Source of the DNA: Candidatus Phaeomarinibacter sp.
GTDB lineage: Bacteria; Pseudomonadota; Alphaproteobacteria; CGMCC-115125
Reading direction: 5' to 3'
NCBI GenBank assembly: GCA_028279995.1
Contig: JANQMQ010000425.1
Location: 1-6,950 of the forward strand
DNA length: 6,950 nucleotides
A model generated the notes under the pieces. That model made no database searches. It worked only from the letters and a program-made list of their open reading frames with translations, and was not told the DNA's origin. Every line of letters begins with the position of its first letter. The first letter of the stretch is position 1. Below, piece by piece: positions 5,044 through 6,950 of the stretch. Position numbers and translations under genes: made by a program.

Positions 5044-6450
5044 CTAGTCCGGTGTTCGGTCGTGCACGCCGGTTGCCACCGCAGCGACGGCAGCAGCGGC
5101 GTCGGCAGGACCTTCATGATCATGATGCCGGTCAGCAAGTTTCGCCCGCAGTTCAGCCTGGGCTTCTTTGGTCAGCGGATAGCTCCACATGACGATGCCT
5201 GCCAGGGCCATGAAGATAGCGGGCAGCCCCACATACAAAGCCAGCAGCTGGTTCAGTGTTTCAGGACTGTTGGCGCCGACTTCCGGAACAAAGCCAATCA
5301 TGTCAAGCATGATGTAGGTGATGCCGACAGCGACTGCGAAACCGATCTTGTTGGTCATGGTCAGCAGAGAATAATAGAGCCCGGTGCGCTGCTGGCCGGA
5401 GTCAATCAGATCGCGGTCACACACATCCGCCATGATCGCGCGCAGCAGGAATGACCCGGCGCCGTAGGCAAGGCCATACAGCGTATTGCCGAAGAACAGC
5501 CACCAGAATTCCTCACGCGGCATGAAAATCACAAGGGGCAATGCCAACGCGCCGTAGAACATGGCGATGGCCAGGGTCTTGTGCTTGCCCATCTTGTGCG
5601 CAATGCGCAGCCAGATCGGCACACCGATGAAACCGGCAACGAAGTAGACCAGCAACAGCAGGCTGGCTGTGTCCGGCAGGCCCATCACGTAAGACGCAAA
5701 GAAGATGTAGAGCGACCCGGTAATACCCGGCGCGATACCAACGAGCAGGTCTGCCAGCAGAACCCGCCGCAGCAGATTGTTCTTGAGAATAAGACGGCCC
5801 GACTCTTTCCAGTTGATGCTGGCCTGCGGCACGCTCTTGAACTCAGGCACCACAGTGACGGCAAGGGCGATGGTGATCGGCAACAGGATGATCACGAACC
5901 ACCCCATGGCCGCGACACCATCCGCCAGGCCCTCGCTGTTGCCGGTTACATCCAGGATGGCAGGCAGTGCGAGGACGGTGAACGATCCGAAGATTAGCGC
6001 AAACTCTCGCCAGCCCTGAATGGACGAACGTTCGTCATAGTCGGTTGAGAGTTCCGCCCCCCACGACATGTGCGAGATCGTGATGAGCGTCCAACCAATA
6101 TAGAGGATCACCATCCAGAACATCAGATAGGTGCCGCTGACAGGGGCGGTCGGCATGAACAGCATGTAGGACGAGAGCATCAGAATGGGTGCGGAGATCA
6201 CCAGCCAGTGGCGGCGGCGTCCCCAGCGCGAATGGATTCGGTCGGAGAGGGTGCCGAGCACTGGATCGGTGAACACGTCCCAGAAGCGGGCTATCATGAA
6301 GATGGTGCCCACAAGCGTCAGCGACAGACCCATGTCCTCTGCATAAAATGGAGGCAGATACACAACAATGGGTAGGCCAAGGGCTGCAATGGGAATTGCC
6401 GGAAGGGCAAAGGAGCCGAGTTGGAACTTGGAAATACGCCCGTTGGCCAT
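5044..6450 (-). CDS. MFS transporter of the GPH (MelB-like) cation symporter family
   Basis: This is a 468-residue inner-membrane protein with about 12 hydrophobic segments, typical of glycoside-pentoside-hexuronide:cation symporters. The signature after helix II is clear: W-D-V-F-T-D-P-V-L-G-T-L-S-D-R (57-71) followed by S-R-W-G-R-R-R (74-80). D58 and D62 align with the Na+/H+-binding Asp55 and Asp59 of MelB, so cation coupling looks preserved. The helix I and helix IV sugar-binding aspartates of MelB (Asp19, Asp124) have no counterpart by eye; the helix IV position is Thr124. The cargo may therefore not be a melibiose-like sugar. The Ala-rich C-terminal tail contains H-H-D-H (442-445). I prefer ATG 6450 because GGTGA (6463-6459) sits 8 bases upstream; GTG 6462 would add four residues. 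It reads into mazG with a 3-bp gap. Substrate unknown. Confidence 0.9.
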   Translation of the reverse strand: MANGRISKFQLGSFALPAIPIAALGLPIVVYLPPFYAEDMGLSLTLVGTIFMIARFWDVFTDPVLGTLSDRIHSRWGRRRHWLVISAPILMLSSYMLFMPTAPVSGTYLMFWMVILYIGWTLITISHMSWGAELSTDYDERSSIQGWREFALIFGSFTVLALPAILDVTGNSEGLADGVAAMGWFVIILLPITIALAVTVVPEFKSVPQASINWKESGRLILKNNLLRRVLLADLLVGIAPGITGSLYIFFASYVMGLPDTASLLLLVYFVAGFIGVPIWLRIAHKMGKHKTLAIAMFYGALALPLVIFMPREEFWWLFFGNTLYGLAYGAGSFLLRAIMADVCDRDLIDSGQQRTGLYYSLLTMTNKIGFAVAVGITYIMLDMIGFVPEVGANSPETLNQLLALYVGLPAIFMALAGIVMWSYPLTKEAQAELRAKLADRHHDHEGPADAAAAVAAVATGVHDRTPD

Positions 6451-6485
6451 TGAATGTGTCACCCGAAATTACTGAAGTGCGCGCG

Positions 6486-6514
6486 ACACTAATGCGCCGG
6501 GCGATGCGAAACAA
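6486..6514 (-). promoter_or_regulatory. Weak candidate promoter for the transporter-mazG-esterase cluster
   Basis: On the minus strand TTGTTT (6514-6509) and TAGTGT (6491-6486) are separated by 17 bases, 35 bases before the transporter start. The -35-like element is fair and the -10-like element poor (three of six consensus bases). The 100-bp gap 6451-6550 is the only sizeable non-coding stretch upstream of the cluster, so a promoter is plausible here, but this exact placement is a guess. Confidence 0.2.
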
Positions 6515-6550
6515 TCTTGCAGCCGGATCAAAAATCTCGGGTGGAAGGGA

Positions 6551-6901
6551 TTAGAGCGCAATGCCGAAACGCGCCGCGACGAATACAACAATGGCATAGA
6601 GCATCACCGTCATTCCCATCGAGAGCCCCAGGGCAGGCCAGAAGGTGTAGTCCGCTCTGAGGAGGGCAGGCATGACCAGAAACATCGGCAGCGACGGCAG
6701 CACGTAGAAGAAGGTGGCTTCCAGATGGTCTGCCACCCGCGTGGTGTCGCCCGTGTCGTTCCATAGCCAGATGACGGCCAGAATGGAGATAAGGGGGAGG
6801 GACGCAACCAGCGCGCCAAAGGCCGGGCTGCGCTTCGATGTCTCGGCAACGATCATCACCAGTACACCGGAGATCGCGGCCTTGATGATCGTCTGAAGCA
6901 T
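6551..6901 (-). CDS. DUF3147-type small integral membrane protein
   Basis: This 116-residue protein is almost entirely hydrophobic, with four predicted membrane segments at about 4-20, 27-47, 64-82 and 88-112. The pattern S-P-A-F-G-A-L-V-A-S-L-P-L (25-37), I-W-L-W-N-D-T-G-D (44-52), E-A-T-F-F-Y-V-L-P-S-L-P-M-F-L (61-75) and F-W-P-A-L (87-91) is what I recognise from the DUF3147 family of bacterial membrane proteins, whose function is not established. Its length matches. The start is well supported: AGGAG (6913-6909) stands 7 bases ahead of the ATG. It shares its strand with the transporter 100 bp downstream, so cotranscription is possible but not as tight as within the transporter-mazG-esterase cluster. 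The 49 bases beyond it to the right edge hold its leader and no recognisable gene. Confidence 0.83.
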   Translation of the reverse strand: MLQTIIKAAISGVLVMIVAETSKRSPAFGALVASLPLISILAVIWLWNDTGDTTRVADHLEATFFYVLPSLPMFLVMPALLRADYTFWPALGLSMGMTVMLYAIVVFVAARFGIAL

Positions 6902-6950
6902 GGGATGTCTCCTGCCGTGAAGTCTGTAACGCAGCCTAGTAGTGCGTCAT

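Noticed and set aside
5581..5997. 138-codon plus-strand open frame opposite the transporter
   Set aside because: It is antisense to a clear transporter gene, has a Gln/Arg/His-rich composition typical of GC-rich shadows, and matches no family I recognise.
6517..6531. TTG-N9-CAA operator or FNR-type box in the gap before the transporter
   Set aside because: The inner bases are not symmetric and do not match TTGAT-N4-ATCAA.

Overview
This 6,950-base window looks like chromosomal DNA of an alphaproteobacterium. It is GC-rich, densely coded, and keeps a gene order common in that class: potassium uptake (trk), D-amino-acid aminotransferase, hfq, hflX, with mazG close by. The order and genus cannot be fixed from the sequence alone. 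I see no rRNA, tRNA, CRISPR array, insertion sequence or prophage, and no window-scale sign of recent transfer.

The left half (1-3097) reads rightward. It holds the end of a TrkH-type potassium channel subunit, a PLP-dependent D-amino-acid aminotransferase 9 bp later, a 153-bp gap, then hfq and hflX separated by 24 bp. The gap carries overlapping inverted repeats around the aminotransferase stop. It also has six consecutive A-R-N triplets just ahead of the hfq start, a likely place for Hfq to bind its own message.

The right half (3101-6950) reads leftward: a DUF3147-type small membrane protein, a MelB-like (GPH family) MFS transporter, mazG, and a secreted pectinacetylesterase/Notum-family hydrolase. 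The last three form a tight cluster: 3 bp separate the transporter from mazG, and mazG shares an ATGA stop/start with the esterase. The two halves converge with only 3 bp between the hflX and esterase stop codons.

Functionally, hfq (sRNA chaperone), hflX (ribosome-associated GTPase) and mazG (NTP house-cleaning) are core stress and RNA-metabolism genes. The esterase and transporter look like an envelope/uptake pair attached to mazG; their substrate is not evident. Nothing here compels a wholly new system. The points most worth a second look are the candidate RNA elements around hfq and the translationally coupled mazG-esterase pair.
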